The notes under the pieces: generated by a model
Seen by the model: only the letters and a program-made list of their open reading frames with translations
What the model was told of the DNA's origin: nothing
Databases searched by the model: none
Position numbers and translations under genes: made by a program
Assembly (NCBI GenBank): GCA_013398295.1
Contig: VZSF01008169.1
Location: 1 to 64,000 of the forward strand
DNA: 64,000 nucleotides
Reading direction: 5' to 3'
Source of the DNA: Chionis minor
Lineage: Eukaryota; Chordata; Aves; Charadriiformes; Chionididae
In this document: positions 12,650 to 26,000 of the stretch, one piece after another
How positions within the stretch are numbered: position 1 is the first letter of the stretch
Layout: each line of letters begins with the position of its first letter

Positions 12650-14544
12650 AGATCCCCCATTTTTCCCCTTCACCTTCCTAATTGGTTTGATGTGAAGCAA
12701 TTATCCACTTGATGCAATTAAAGGTAAGATTTTTCATAGGATACATACCACGACAATAATTACATGGGCCATAGCACAAAGAGGGCCTTGAATGCAACTT
12801 TTGTCTTTGGGTCTCACATAATATGTGTCTTCAATATGCTAGCAAGTGTAGTAGCCACTCAGTCTTTATTGTGTAATCGAATACAACATTTAGACTAATT
12901 TAAAGGGTATTCTACTTCTTGTTTCTGTTTGTATACAGTCACAATTTAGAAGAAAGTTGCATGTAGGCCACTATTAGTATTTTTTCATTTAGGGCTGTGA
13001 GAGCATCCCATTGACCTCGTCCTTTCTTCCTCTGCCCCCTACTGAAGCTTTCTGTTTCAACCGATTAAAAATGCTTATACATTTTATCCTTTCACTGTCT
13101 TCAAATTCAAGAGGGTTTGCAGAGGAAAAAATGAGTATCTGAATTTATAATTTTTTTTCTTTTGCAAAAAGACAGCATTTTCTTCAAGAAAATATATCTT
13201 TTGTCAAAGAAACAGTTTGTGATTTTTAAAAGTAAAAAGATGTTAACAAGTTTAGCCTTGTTTTTCCCCAATTAAATGCAACCATACAGACTATATATTT
13301 CTGAAGTATGAGGGTGTGGCAAAATACCTTGTGCTTTACACTGAAATTAAGAACAAAATAGCCTTCAGTCATAACATCATAAAATTCCTATTTGCAACCT
13401 CTGAGGACACATCCCAGAAAGGTATGGAAATAAATATGCGTACATAAACACTGTCAGCTGTGGCTAGGTGATGAAAGCTCTAATATGACAAACTAGATTA
13501 AAAAAAACCTCAAGAGGTTCAGGAAGGAGAATTCATCAATGCCAAATTAAGATACGCTCAAATATTTCTTGAAAGATAGAACCTCATTATCCTACTGATT
13601 TATGGAGCAAAGTAATGACTATAGACAGCATTGTCTAAAGACAACAATGAGCACTGCTATATCGCAGTAATAATTAGAGTCACATGAAATCTTCATTTTT
13701 TTTCTGATTGTTCTCAGATGATTTGTAATATACAAGAGAAATACATCGCATGTTGCGATCTAAAATGTAATGAAAATACATGGCCCAAGTTGCTCCCATA
13801 TTTAAAATTCTGATTGCAATGCTGCCCACCAACAAAATAATAGTAATTTCAGGCAGGAATTATAAAACCTAAACTACAGCATAAAGCGTTGTTCAGCAAA
13901 TTACTCATTCCATATCCACAATTACAGCCCATTTGTTTTCTTATGCTGATAACAAAAGATACATTTTAAGATCTGCGCTGTGCTACTCTTCCTTTAATAA
14001 ATAGTGAGCTTTTGAAAAGCTACAAAATGATGCAGATAAAAATCAAAACATTTCTACATTTAAAGAGTCAATCAAAGACTTGCCATGAATGGTGTGATAT
14101 TAAAGTTTAAAAAATAATCAATTTAACGTGTTTTTTTTGAACACGATTTGTCACAAATAGCATTCCCAATAGATAAGAATGATTATATGGTAAAGAGCGT
14201 AATTTATATATCTCAAGCACTATGCTTTTGTCACCGACATCGTTAAGGAATTTGACACGTTTGCAGGAGAACAATATATGTCAACTGAAATATATACCAA
14301 TTAGCCATAAATGGGACACTGAAATGAATGATGCATGTGCATGCTATACTTACAAGTAATAACATGTGGTTTAAAGTCGCTTGCGTTTCCAAACAAGAAT
14401 TCTTTTTATGTTGTCATTTAAAAAATCTAATATTTCAAAAGGTCAGGAATAAATAGCACCATTAGCATTAAAAGCTAGCTAAAGGGAAAGTAATTTGTTG
14501 TTCATTTAACATTGCATTTTATGTAATAGCTTTGTAAAGTGTTC
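12650..14544. other. AT-rich noncoding block without open frames or recognisable repeats
   Basis: Nearly 1.9 kb with no long open frame and no CR1, but many intact homeobox- and forkhead-like words (TAATTA, ATTACAGCCCATTTG, TGATTTG). It has the look of a conserved noncoding or enhancer block, but conservation cannot be judged from one genome. Confidence 0.25.
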
Positions 14545-14559
14545 GGGGGGGGGGGGGGG
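14545..14559 (+). repeat. Homopolymer of 15 G
   Basis: Fifteen G, then AAGGGG. It could adopt G-quadruplex structure, and its length is probably unreliable in the assembly. Confidence 0.8.
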
Positions 14560-14676
14560 AAGGGGCGAAGTGATTTTACTCTGCTAAAACAAGATGACGG
14601 CAGCTCCAGTTCATTATTAAAAGGAGATTTTTTATTATGCTATTGTCAACTTTAACGTCTTGATTCCGTTAGGTGT

Positions 14677-17040
14677 TTGTTAAAATTACATGGGCTGCTG
14701 AAGTGGCTATGGCTAAGGATAATGCAGAGGATATCACGACTGTCAAAACAATTGTGTAGGCAAGAATCTGCTTATACTAAGGTAAAGGAACAAAAGACAA
14801 AGGAGAAACTCTTCTGCGGTGTTAGGAAGTTAATAGCCCTGTTGAGGTTTCCTCAGCAGGAGGTACTGAGATCGGGAAGCCAAATTCTGGAAAAGACAAC
14901 TAGTCAAGGCAGAGGGGAGCCGGCAGTGTCAGACGGACACAGGGTGCGTGGAAACCCGACATCAGATGCCAGCTCCCGTGTCTGTGGCTATGCGCACTGG
15001 TTAAACCCGTAACCATTTATCTCCCCGGAGAAGGGATGTGTGTTCCCCCTTGGACCGGATGACATGAACGAAGTGTGAGAGTGTGAAGTGTGAAAGTGGA
15101 GTCCTGCGGCTGGATCCTCTGCCTCCTGCTCGGCTGCTGCCATGCAGCTGCAGAGAGCTGAGAAATGCTTTGCAGGAGCAACCCCAAACTGGACTTACCG
15201 CAGCCTGATGCAGGACAAACAATTGAACTTATTAGGTCTTACCCCCTTATTCTACCACTAGAAGGTTGACCATGGATGGGAAAAACTGAACCCAAAACAC
15301 CCCTCATGGACAGCATAGTCTGGGAAGAAAGCACACAAAGCAAACTTGTCCACTGCCAGGAGGAGCTGCACAGGGAGGGAAGCAATTGAATGAGAGGAAG
15401 ACATGAGTAGTATCATCGGGGTGAAAAACAGTTGGTTTTCCCTCTCGAGAGAAACTGAACAAGACATTAGCTTAGCATTTTAATACCCCGCAGACCTGTG
15501 ACAGCATAGCAAGGCGTGTCCTCTTCACTAATTCATTAATTTATTCCCTGTCGTCCTGCATAGGTTTCAGGGACTCAGGAAACAGTGATTATCCAGGCCA
15601 AAACTTGCTTGATACTGTCCTCCTGGGGGAGCACAATTGTGCAGTGCCTTTTAATCTGAGCAGGAAGCACGAGTTCAATTTAGAAGGTTTTTAAACATAA
15701 AAGCAAACCTGCGCATCTCTGACTACAACTGAAATTGCTGGGGGATATTCTCTTTAGTTGGGTTAAACCAAGGAACAATTTGATTTTCACAAAAGGAACT
15801 TATTCCAGCTCTGAGCATACCCATAGTTTGCCAATCCTCAGTGCTCATGGTTCTTGTTCTACTCTTTACAGCTCCTTCTCCCTCCCGTCACCCTGCGAGA
15901 GCTGGCAGAATGTGCTGAATTAAACTGCTTTTTTTTCTGTATTAGGAGAGCATTGTTGTAACACCGAATATGTTGGTTTCAACCTCCACCACCACAAGGG
16001 GAATCTGAAGCCTTGCTTGGGGGTTGATGTCCTGCAGGACAAGATGTTCTGGGGCAGGAAAGGTCATGCAGAGAGGCAGAAAGACCAGAGTGCCCCAGTC
16101 TGGGGAACCTCAGGAGAAACTGCTGAAGGGAAAAACTGCTGATCTACCACCCAAGGAGTGGTAGATCTCTGGACCCCAGAATGTCTGTGGGATTTTCAGG
16201 GAAGATGGGGTTCCCCTGGGAGCAGCAGGAGCTTCTCCAACAGCAGGCTGAGGGAGCCGAGACAGGTCTCCATAGGGACAGAAATGAATTTATGAACTAT
16301 CCACACTTCAGTGGAACACGTTTATCAAAAATCAGGGAACAAAGTGACTCCCTCGTTGCATTGCCAATTGTGACCACATCGTCTGTCATCATTCAAGGCT
16401 GAGGGCCAGCATATGGGATTTCAGGACTCTGGTGATTTTTCTGATTATAAGCGTCTTAGTGAAATTTCACTAAAATTTGAAATCTGCTCTGCAGCTTTCT
16501 CAAATTAATTCTGTCTAGATCACAAGATACAAGCTTAGGTCTGCATTAACACACCAAAACACATTACCAGTTCTCCATCATGTTCACTGTTCCATCTCTC
16601 ACAAGTAATTAAAATTAAACTGCTGTCCTCATTTTGTAACCATGCAGGTCATCTAGTCCAACCCCCTGGCTCTATTTCATCTTTATCTCATGCTAATTCT
16701 GGCCTTAGTCTTCAGTTTGATTTAGAACATCAGCTTCCTTAATCCTCTCCTCTCCTACTCAAAAGCAGGTCTACTTTCTCTTGGTACTGCCCAGGAGCCA
16801 CTACCCAGATTCTGTTACCTGCCCCCTTTCCTCCACTTGTCTGAAATTATTTTGAGACAGGCTGAAATCAAGGGGATTTTTCAGCAGGCTTTGGCTCATT
16901 TATTTCTAATGCTACTCTAAAAATTCTGTCTATAGGGAGGTATCCACAGATTTAACATCCCAACCCCTGACAAACCAGCAAAACAACCCCCGTATAATAA
17001 CTGCAGTGACTGCAGATTCCAGTGTTTTATGCATGACTAG
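14677..17040. other. Intergenic DNA beyond the 3' end of gene A
   Basis: Contains the possible CR1 scrap at 16.65 kb. No exon or RNA gene is recognisable. Confidence 0.4.
16646..16700 (-). mobile_element. Possible CR1 3'-end fragment
   Basis: GGTCATCTAGTCCAACCCC is a hallmark of the antisense CR1 3' UTR. The sequence beyond about 16700 no longer matches. Confidence 0.35.
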
Positions 17041-17042
17041 CT

Positions 17043-17048
17043 TTTATT
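17043..17048 (-). terminator. Polyadenylation signal AATAAA of gene A
   Basis: The minus strand reads CCAATAAAAG, beginning 33 bases past the TAA stop at 17081-17083. This gives a very short 3' UTR of roughly 50-60 bases, typical of pancreatic enzyme mRNAs. Confidence 0.8.
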
Positions 17049-17080
17049 GGTAGCAAGGTTTTGAGCATCCATATGTGCCG

Positions 17081-20000
17081 TTAGCAAGCAGTAAGAGTTT
17101 GCAGAACTTCCTCCCTCACCTTCTCGGAACCACAGAAACGGTATCTGAGGAGAAAAAAAAAATAAAATACAAGCATCTTGAGTTGCCAAAATTTGTTGAG
17201 ACAATAAAAGTGGGTTTTTTATTTTTAATATAAATCAATCTGATTTCTCATTTGACACAACTGAACACACCATACTTTGAGCTCCTAATTTTAAAGTATT
17301 ACTGCTGGGGAAAGTGTTGGTGGACTGTATTCATTCTGGTTCACTGTCTACCTTCCTTTTGTTTTACAGTTCCCTTTTTTTCCAGATTTTGTGCTACCAC
17401 CACTACGTAGATGGTCACAACTACTTGTGCAAAGGCCGTGAGCCACGAGAAGAGTGAGTGCAGATGGACAGGAATACACTTTGTCAGCAATGTGCTTTAG
17501 TGAATAGAAACTACGACTGACCTTAGGACTTCTGCTTGAAGGCAATGCTGCTGGGCTGTAATTGTTTTGCTTTGCTTGAAACTTTTTCCATCTCCTCATG
17601 TTGCCTTTTAAGTAATGGCAATTTAACCATGAATTTCTATATGGGCCTAAACCATATACTGTACCTCCTCTTCTAGATACCCAATCATGGGGTGCATAAA
17701 ATAAAATAACCAATCGAGCAAATGAGGGAGTTTGTCTTAAAAATTCCAGGAAAATGAGTAAAACTGGATCAGTAAATCATACTTCTATAATCTGAACATC
17801 CAAGCCATATTCCACAAAGTCTAGAGAAATGAGCTTTAGCCCCTTTCTCTCAACTTTATAAGCCTTTTAAGTGCAGCTTCTAAGTATTAGTCTTTCTCAT
17901 TGGAAAGGTAGGCTTATTATCATTGTCCTCTTTTGTCACTCATGATCTCAAGGACCATCAATGTCAGTGGGAAACTTCCAGTGGTTCCAGGGGACAGTGA
18001 ATCAGACATCCTCGCGCAAGCTCAGACACAGACAACCAGTTCTTGTGGACAGTAGGAGCTTGGCAAGAATGATGCTGATAATCCCAGTCAGCGCTAATTG
18101 TTCTCACCCAAAGAGTTTTACAGGAAGTTTGCTCTTCTGAAGCCTGGAAATATTTTAGTTTTTCTTTGAAGTTATTTAAAGCAAAGTGTTGAAGTAGTAG
18201 TGAATTGAACCACAGATGAACAGTGTCTTGAAAGGAAGGAAACAAAAGATTTTCTTCGGAGTCTTTGAATGCTTTAAAAAGCTTTTCTTGTGAAAACGCT
18301 TTCACTTCACACATAATTTTGTCACCTACCTTCTGAAGTAAATGTCAAGATTTTCACAATGGATATACTTACTCTTGTCCGTCTTTTCCAGATTGTACTG
18401 TGATAGTTGCAGCTCCTAGTTTGGGAAAAGTTGGATTTATCAAGTTGTTGTTCCAAAGAAATTTAACCTTTGTAACTGTTCCAATGTTAACTTCTGCATC
18501 AATGAAGCTCGTGTAAGTGTTGTCTGGTTGGAGGGTTCCTCTGTGAAAAATAACATTTTATGGATGTGAGGCATTTCATATTAATTACCAGTCCTGTCAA
18601 CTGATTGGCTGTGGTAGCGAGTGAGTAGAAAGTTAGCAGAGAGGCAATATTTAGCTTATAGTATGGTAACATTATTGCCAATTTTCCAGCGTAGTACATC
18701 CCAAATCAGTGTTTGTCAGAAGAAGCAAAGGCAGGTGCGCTGCAGTCACATCTTACAATGAAGAACCAGTTACAGGACAATCGTTGTGGAGAACGTAGAC
18801 CTTACTCCCTGTTGCTCATGTAGGCAGGTTTTTTTACTCATACATTAAATTTTAATTTAATATTAATTAATGTATATAATACAGATGTTGGATTTGTTTG
18901 GGATGGCCAAAAGGATTATGCATCAGGTGTTCTGCCTGGCTCTCTGGCAGAGACTGAGCCACCGTGGCCAAGGCAAATGTACATCTGCTCTTGGGTAACC
19001 ATGGTTTATAATCTGGCTACTTATCACACATCTTATCAATACAGCAAGCTCTAAATGGCAGTTTGAGACTGGTAACGGCTTCAGCTACTACAGCTTACTG
19101 AATATGAGCCGATGCTTCTCTGATCTTCTCCTTTGACCACTCCCACCCCCATGCTCTGAAGGTGAAGGGCTACTTTCTAAAATTTACCCGTGCCGTATGA
19201 AGAGATGTTTGAATGTGTGATGTCTTCATCACTGTAGAACTGTTATTGTAGATGTGAAGTGAGAGATACAGAAGAGGGGAAAAAGCAGAGGAGCCAGCAG
19301 AACCACCCAGAAAAAACCTTCATAATTTTAATAAGCTTGACAAGAAAGACAGGATTTTTATTCCTTCCCCCAACTTCGCACTTTCTCATTCATATATTTA
19401 TTTTCCTCTGTATTATAAGGCTTATGGTAGTGGAAGTATGAGAGACCTAACAATATGCCTTTGCATTTTTGTTTCTTTGCTGGATGACAGTGGTGCCCGG
19501 TAGGTTAGAGCAAGATTTGCTGGGCGAAAAAGAAAGTTCACTTCCAGCAACTGAATCGACACAGGCCCTGCAAATAGCACCTAGAGAGTGCTGGAGTGCA
19601 CTCGGTCCCGGCAGACTGAGCTCAGGGGAATGCAGGGTTGCCTGCAAATGGGGATCGACTCATAGCAAACACCTGCTGCCAAGAGTGAAGATGTGAAGTC
19701 CTTCTTGGAAAAGTGGAACACAACAAAAAACAAACAACAAAACCCCAAAACAAAATGAAAAAATAAAACTCAAAACCCACCTCAAAATGCCTTCTCCCTT
19801 TTTTCATAATTTCAGATATTTTACTTGAAACAAACAAAAAAAATGCAAATAAACAGAACCACATGAGGGAAGCAAGCAGCTTCAATCTAAGCACGTGAAG
19901 TTATCAGCCAAAAAAAGGAGTAGTAAATCATGAGGTAGCTTTAGCAACAACATTTTACAAGCTTGTGAAAGACAAAGAGATCAGAACTCTGCTGGCGTAG

Positions 20001-23000
20001 GTGCAGCAAGACCTTGATGGTACAGCAAACAAATGACACCAAACACTAACATTTTAAAATCCTGCACTTCAAACTTTTGCCTTTAAATCCAGAGTGAATT
20101 GTCACTGCATTTACATCAGGGAGCTGTATCAGGGGGTAGAATGCAATCTGTAAAGTAGGGCAAATTTAAACAGAAACATTAACTGAAAATATTAATTGAA
20201 CATTCTAGGATTGAAGTTTCTTTTCTACTGAATTTTGAACTTACTTGATGATCTGATGCTGCCTTGTGTTCCCATCGCTTCCATACAGGGCAACATTTAC
20301 ATATCCTCTAACTTTACTATTTCCGGAGAGGGTCACAGTTACTTTGTACCGCCAAACTACACAGAAGAAATACAATAATTTAGATTATACACAGGGGGAG
20401 AAACAGTCTCCAAACTATGGCTGGTTTTTTTGGTCTGTGCAGTGTATTTGACAGCAAAAGAAAACGATCACTGCCTTTCTCTTTCAGCTCAGAGCTACAT
20501 CACAGACTGTCTGGACTAAAAGGGGTTAACACAATGCTGTCTTAACCTGAATCTTGGTGCTCCCTGCTCCTCCTTGGATTATAACCATGTAAAATATATA
20601 CAAAACATCAGTGAGTCAGATCTGTCATTATGCCCTAATGAGATCAACCTGAGAAATGGGTAGTCCTTTGCCTTACTTTCTGGGATAACGGGGCTGGGGG
20701 GAGTTTGTCCATAATATGGTAAACACAATATAGGTTTTAGCATTTTGATCACAAAGTTTTTCATGTACAGTAAAGTTGGACAGAAGAAGGTGTTAGGAAT
20801 AAGTACTGATGCATAGCCGAATATAAATAGTGTAAAGAGGAGTGTAAAAAAATTCTCAAGCTCAAGGAAAATCATTTTTGTGGATGGGAACTTTCTTTTA
20901 GCACACAATTTGCTAAAGCAGCTCTTCTCCCTCTGATTCTGGTTTACAAGGGCAACGGAAGAATCATCTTGTGAGAGCTGACATTTAGGAGAGCGTAGGT
21001 TGTAAAGGAGGTCACCTGGTCCATCCACTTCTCAAAGTAGGGCCAGCTGTGGTCAGCTTGCTCTTGGCCTTTGCCAGACAGAGTTTTGCACATCGCCAAA
21101 GGTGGAGATTTCCCAGCTTCTGTGGGCCCCTCTTCCTGCATCTAACCACTGTTATTGTGACCACAATTTATTTATTAAGAAATTGCCTTGCTGCAACTTC
21201 TGTGCATTCTGCCTGTCCTCTTTTCTCCTTACACCTTGCAGTGCAGCCCACCAAACCTCCCAGAGACCTCCACTGGACTCTATATATAGTTTGTCAACAT
21301 CTTTCTTGTACTGGAGGGCCCAAACCTGGCCACTGGTATTGGAGCAAATGAGGAAAAGGCATGAGGGGCTGAAGAGCCTTTGCGCTGCTATGAGGTCTGC
21401 TCAGCTGTTAAAAGTAATTGTAAAACAGGAAAACAAAGAGGTTTGTTTACAAGGAGTAGGTAGCAATAGAAGCAATTGAAACTCACGAGGAAAATCCTTG
21501 GCCTCTCCAGTATTCAGGTAAAGTTTCGTGAAGTCATTTTTAGTTTTCCCTTTGAATTTATCTGCAAAGTGACCCATACTGGGGCATCCCTCTTTCGGGC
21601 ATGGGAAACAGCTTCCCTAGTGAAAACAAATATATCTATTAATAAAACTATCCAGCCAGCCAAGGAGAAGAGAAAAGAAAAAAAAAAAAAGAAAGTATCA
21701 TAGGATTTATTTTTAACATACCCACCTAAATGGCCTGTATCACAGCAACAACAAATTTCAAGTAACCCTTTCTGTGACTTGAGAAAGATCAAATAAGCTA
21801 GTCAGCTTTCTCAAAGGATCTGATTTTTCAGGGCTCTATATTTTTTCTCATGCTATTTAGCTCAATCCAGACACATCAGTGGCAACCTTGAGTAGTCTTG
21901 AACTGGAGCAGGGAAGAGGAGGTGTCCTTCCCACCAACTGATGAGAAAGAATTATGTTCCCTTATACCTTCAGGTTGCGTCAAGAACAGCTTTCTCTTGA
22001 AAACAAAGCTCCTTTTTGTCATGAAAGCAGCTTTCTACTACGGTGACAGAAGAAGGTAGTCACTTTCTCCCAAAATGATTTGAGACCACTGTCTCCTGCT
22101 CAGAACATATAAAGGTCAATCTAATCACAGTGTGAGTTGATACCTCTGTCTATGCTGTAGGATATGAAGAGCCTGTTATTTCCCTGCTACCCTTAGGCTG
22201 TAGTTCCCTATCTCCCAGTCTGGGATGGGGAGAGGGCTTCCTGACCTAGTCCATAAACCAGTGTGCTTTGTCCCTGAGGTCACCTCAAGTCATCCAAGTG
22301 CTTTGACCATGGACTGACCCCATCAGGCCATTACATATTATTTCATTTGTTGCTTTGAAAAGAAGGTATTTAAACTATGTTTGAAAGCTCACCTGCTACA
22401 GTACGGAATTCCACTCATTGCTGTTTGATAAATACATTTGGTGATTACAGGGGCAAGCTCTCTTTCTCCCTTCTTCCCCAGTTTGACACAGTAGAGCAGG
22501 CCTGGGGAAGCTGCACCAGCTCCAGTAGTACCTCAGGGATGTCCCTGTTTTGTTGTTGCCTTTTTCTACTTTGACCCCTGACTACGTGAGTTATAATACT
22601 TTAGTATGTCTGACACTTCTCTTACACACGCACTTGTTGGGTGCAAACTAGCATAAATACATTGAATTTCAGATGTAAGGATAACAGTCACTATTTTTGA
22701 TATGGTTCATCCTGAGGCTCTGAGAAATACTTACTGCTTCAAAAACATCATAAGAAGGACAAGAATAGCCTAGAAATCCATCAGGGTAGATAATACTGTC
22801 AGAGTAATACTTGTAACTCCGCAGATGATTGCAAGCCACAAAGTCACGAGTTCCTGTGAAAAGATGCTCCCAGGTTAGTTTTTCCTTTCTCTTACCATTC
22901 AAGGAAAGATACTGGCACAGCCCTTGCTATGTCACCGGCATGCATCTCTCCCTCTCAGAAACCGCATCAGTGTTCTTAGAAGATCAAAGGTAAGGTTTGA

Positions 23001-26000
23001 AGCTTGCGTTTGCAATGAATTGATGCTCTAAGGAACTCCACTGACTCAACAGGTCTAAAATATAAACTTGAAATGTTTTGTGGAGACCGACTGTTCTGTG
23101 GTGTGGAGCTCAGCACAGCCCCTACCCTCCCCTCCCCAACAAGCATTCAAGCCATCTGACCGAGTTTCACAATAGAAAGGAGAACTGCATGAAGCAGGTC
23201 TTTTGTAGGCAACAGTTACATTACCATAACAAAAGAAAACCAAATTAAAGTATTTAACAGTGAACTTCCTAGGGCAGTGGTGATTTGCTCCAGCTGAGGA
23301 CTTCAAAACAAAATTATTATTATTTGGGGGGTGCTTAAGGAAGGGAAACTCTTAAAATTAAAATAATGAATATATTATTTTCCTTTGTGTTGCCTTTATT
23401 TTCTTGACTTTAGGTTAAAAAGAAGATCATATACAACACAGTTATTTCTTTGTGCTTTAATTCCCCATTATTGATAACAAGTTGGGAGGCGGGGGGGAGG
23501 GGGGTAGGAAAAAAGAAAGTAATGCCTCCAGCTGCATTGAATAAAACCTGGAGAAAAAAGCTAGTTATCACAAATAAGTTCATAGATTCCCAGAGTTTAA
23601 AGTGTTTGCAGTAATGTAAGAAAGGACTTGGATCCTATACTGAAAAATCTCTACAGCAGAAATCTTCCTTTGGTTTTTTTAATATTATATGCAACTTAAC
23701 TTCATAAAGATACATAAATTTTCTAATAATTAGGGCTGTTTTTAGAACCATGCAAAACAACAAAGTATATTTGAGCAGCTACATGCCAATCATTTTTTAG
23801 TTGACTAAAAATAGGCACAAGGATATTGCTTTAATGCAAATCAGCTTTGTAATAGGTAATTTAAAAAAGAAATAAATTAATGCCTTTATCTCAGAATTGC
23901 AGCTGAAGATCCCCTACCAGAAATAGCTGTGCGCATCATTGCCCTACACCCACTGCAGCTGCTGGGCAACTGAATAGAAAAAAAGGGAAATGTGTTGTTA
24001 CAGACCCTTCAAAATTTTGAGCATAGTTTAAGCATCTTCTGTTTCTGCTATTAGATACTTTAGAGGAGGCATATTTTCCAGAGGCAAACCCTTTGTCTTG
24101 TTTATTTTTGAATAAACTGTGGAACATCGTGTGTTGGAGCATATTAACAGTTTTGCTGCATTCTGCAGCTGCCATTGCTAGTGGACACACCAAAAGCTAA
24201 CACAAAACACCTGAATCAAGAGAAGTTAAGTGGACACACTGGGAGGGTGACCTTCCCCTGAATTTGTAATGTAATCAATGTACTTACCTTCCCAGATGCC
24301 ATCGAGATCTACAACCTGTGAAATAGGGTTCTTTGCACAACCTGGCATTTCCCTTCCTCCATTTGGGTAAAAGTCAAGATGTCCTATAGCTGGGCTCATG
24401 CCAAAACCTGAAGCATTTAAAGCAGAGGTAAGCATATTTTAAATGAATATTTTCTCATACCTGTAGTTTTTGGCTTGAAGTTTGTCTGTGCTTGGTATTT
24501 TAGGATGAGTGATCAGTATGGTGTGTTTATTTTGTATCTGTGAACCAAAACTGCATCTTAATAAACAATGAGGATACTTAAGTGCCCCAGGGCATAAATA
24601 TTTTGGTATTAGCACAGTAGAGCTGAATACTCACCTAAGTAGGGGATTGTGGGAGCTGAATCTGTGTGGATAACATCAACAAAGTCAGCATCGGATTTAT
24701 CCAATCTGACTTCAATGGGAGTGTCTTGAAAATAAGGTTGAGCAGGGTCCAGTCCTGAAAGAAACAGACTGGTAGTATGTATATGTAAAGAAATATAGAT
24801 GTATAGATAAAGAGATATAGATGTATCATTTTACATAACACTATAATTGTATGAAATGAAAATTGCATATATAGTTTCCTTAAGTTCCTTATACCTAAAT
24901 AGAATAGGCTCTCACTGAGTGGCTTTTCTGCCAGGTAGGAGAAAAGGTAACCTCTGTGAAGCCTATTGAATTTTACTGATTCACATCAATATTGAGTCCT
25001 GACACTTGAATACAATTTTTTTTTTTAATTGAATTTCCTATTAATAATGTTGCCTGAATTGAGGTTGCTGGGTCTGCATCCCATATAAGTGATCCGCATG
25101 GCTTGAGTGTACTCAAACAGAAGTTCATGCTGATAGTACCCCATGTGCTTGGAAGTGTCGAAACCAACCTGCTTACTTCTGGCTCTTGAAAAAGCATCTA
25201 GTTCTGAAGTGATAATTTCTGACCCTACAGAAAACAACTTGTTTCGCAAATTGTAGCAATTTCAGGAGCTTGTAAAATCTTGCAAATAGTACACTGTTTG
25301 CTGTCTTACACTCTCATCTCTTGCTGTCCCTGGGCAGGAGGTTTGGTTTTGCTTTTAGACTGAATTTTGCAGACTATTAGTCCAAGGTTCACCAAGCCTG
25401 AAATCCCTGAGTAAAAGTAACAATTGAAAAAGGGCTGTGTTAATAATATCTGGAATTGTCTCTTGTGTATGGAAGGGCACACTGCCCTTGGCGCTGCCTG
25501 TGCGATGAATAAGGAGATCGAGCCTGTAGCTCTAAATTCTGGAAGTGCTGAGCATGGTAAAAAATTGCTAAAGAATGCAGACTGCAGGGTGAGTTACCTG
25601 TATTTTGAGAAGGGAGTGGTTTGACCATGACTCTAGCTGATAATGCTTCTCTCCAGTTTTGTTTTCTCAGAGAGTTCTGGATGTTTTAAAACACTCGAAA
25701 TGGTGTCTGTGGAACATGTTTTTTACAAATGGACACATATTGCACTAACTATGCCTATTTGATCATCATCTGCTTTTCTAGAGAGTCAGTTAAACAATTT
25801 AAGAAAGGCGAGGGCCATCCCTTGAAGAACAGTGCAGGGATATGGCAAAGGGTTACACGGTGGCTGATGCTCCTGCAGAGGGCTGAGACAGCCCGAGCTT
25901 CGCTTTGCCTGTGCATTTTTACCATTTAAGTAAATTATCTTCAAACTGGAAGAGGGGAGATTTAGATACTGGGAAGAAATTTTTCACTCTGAGGGTGGTG

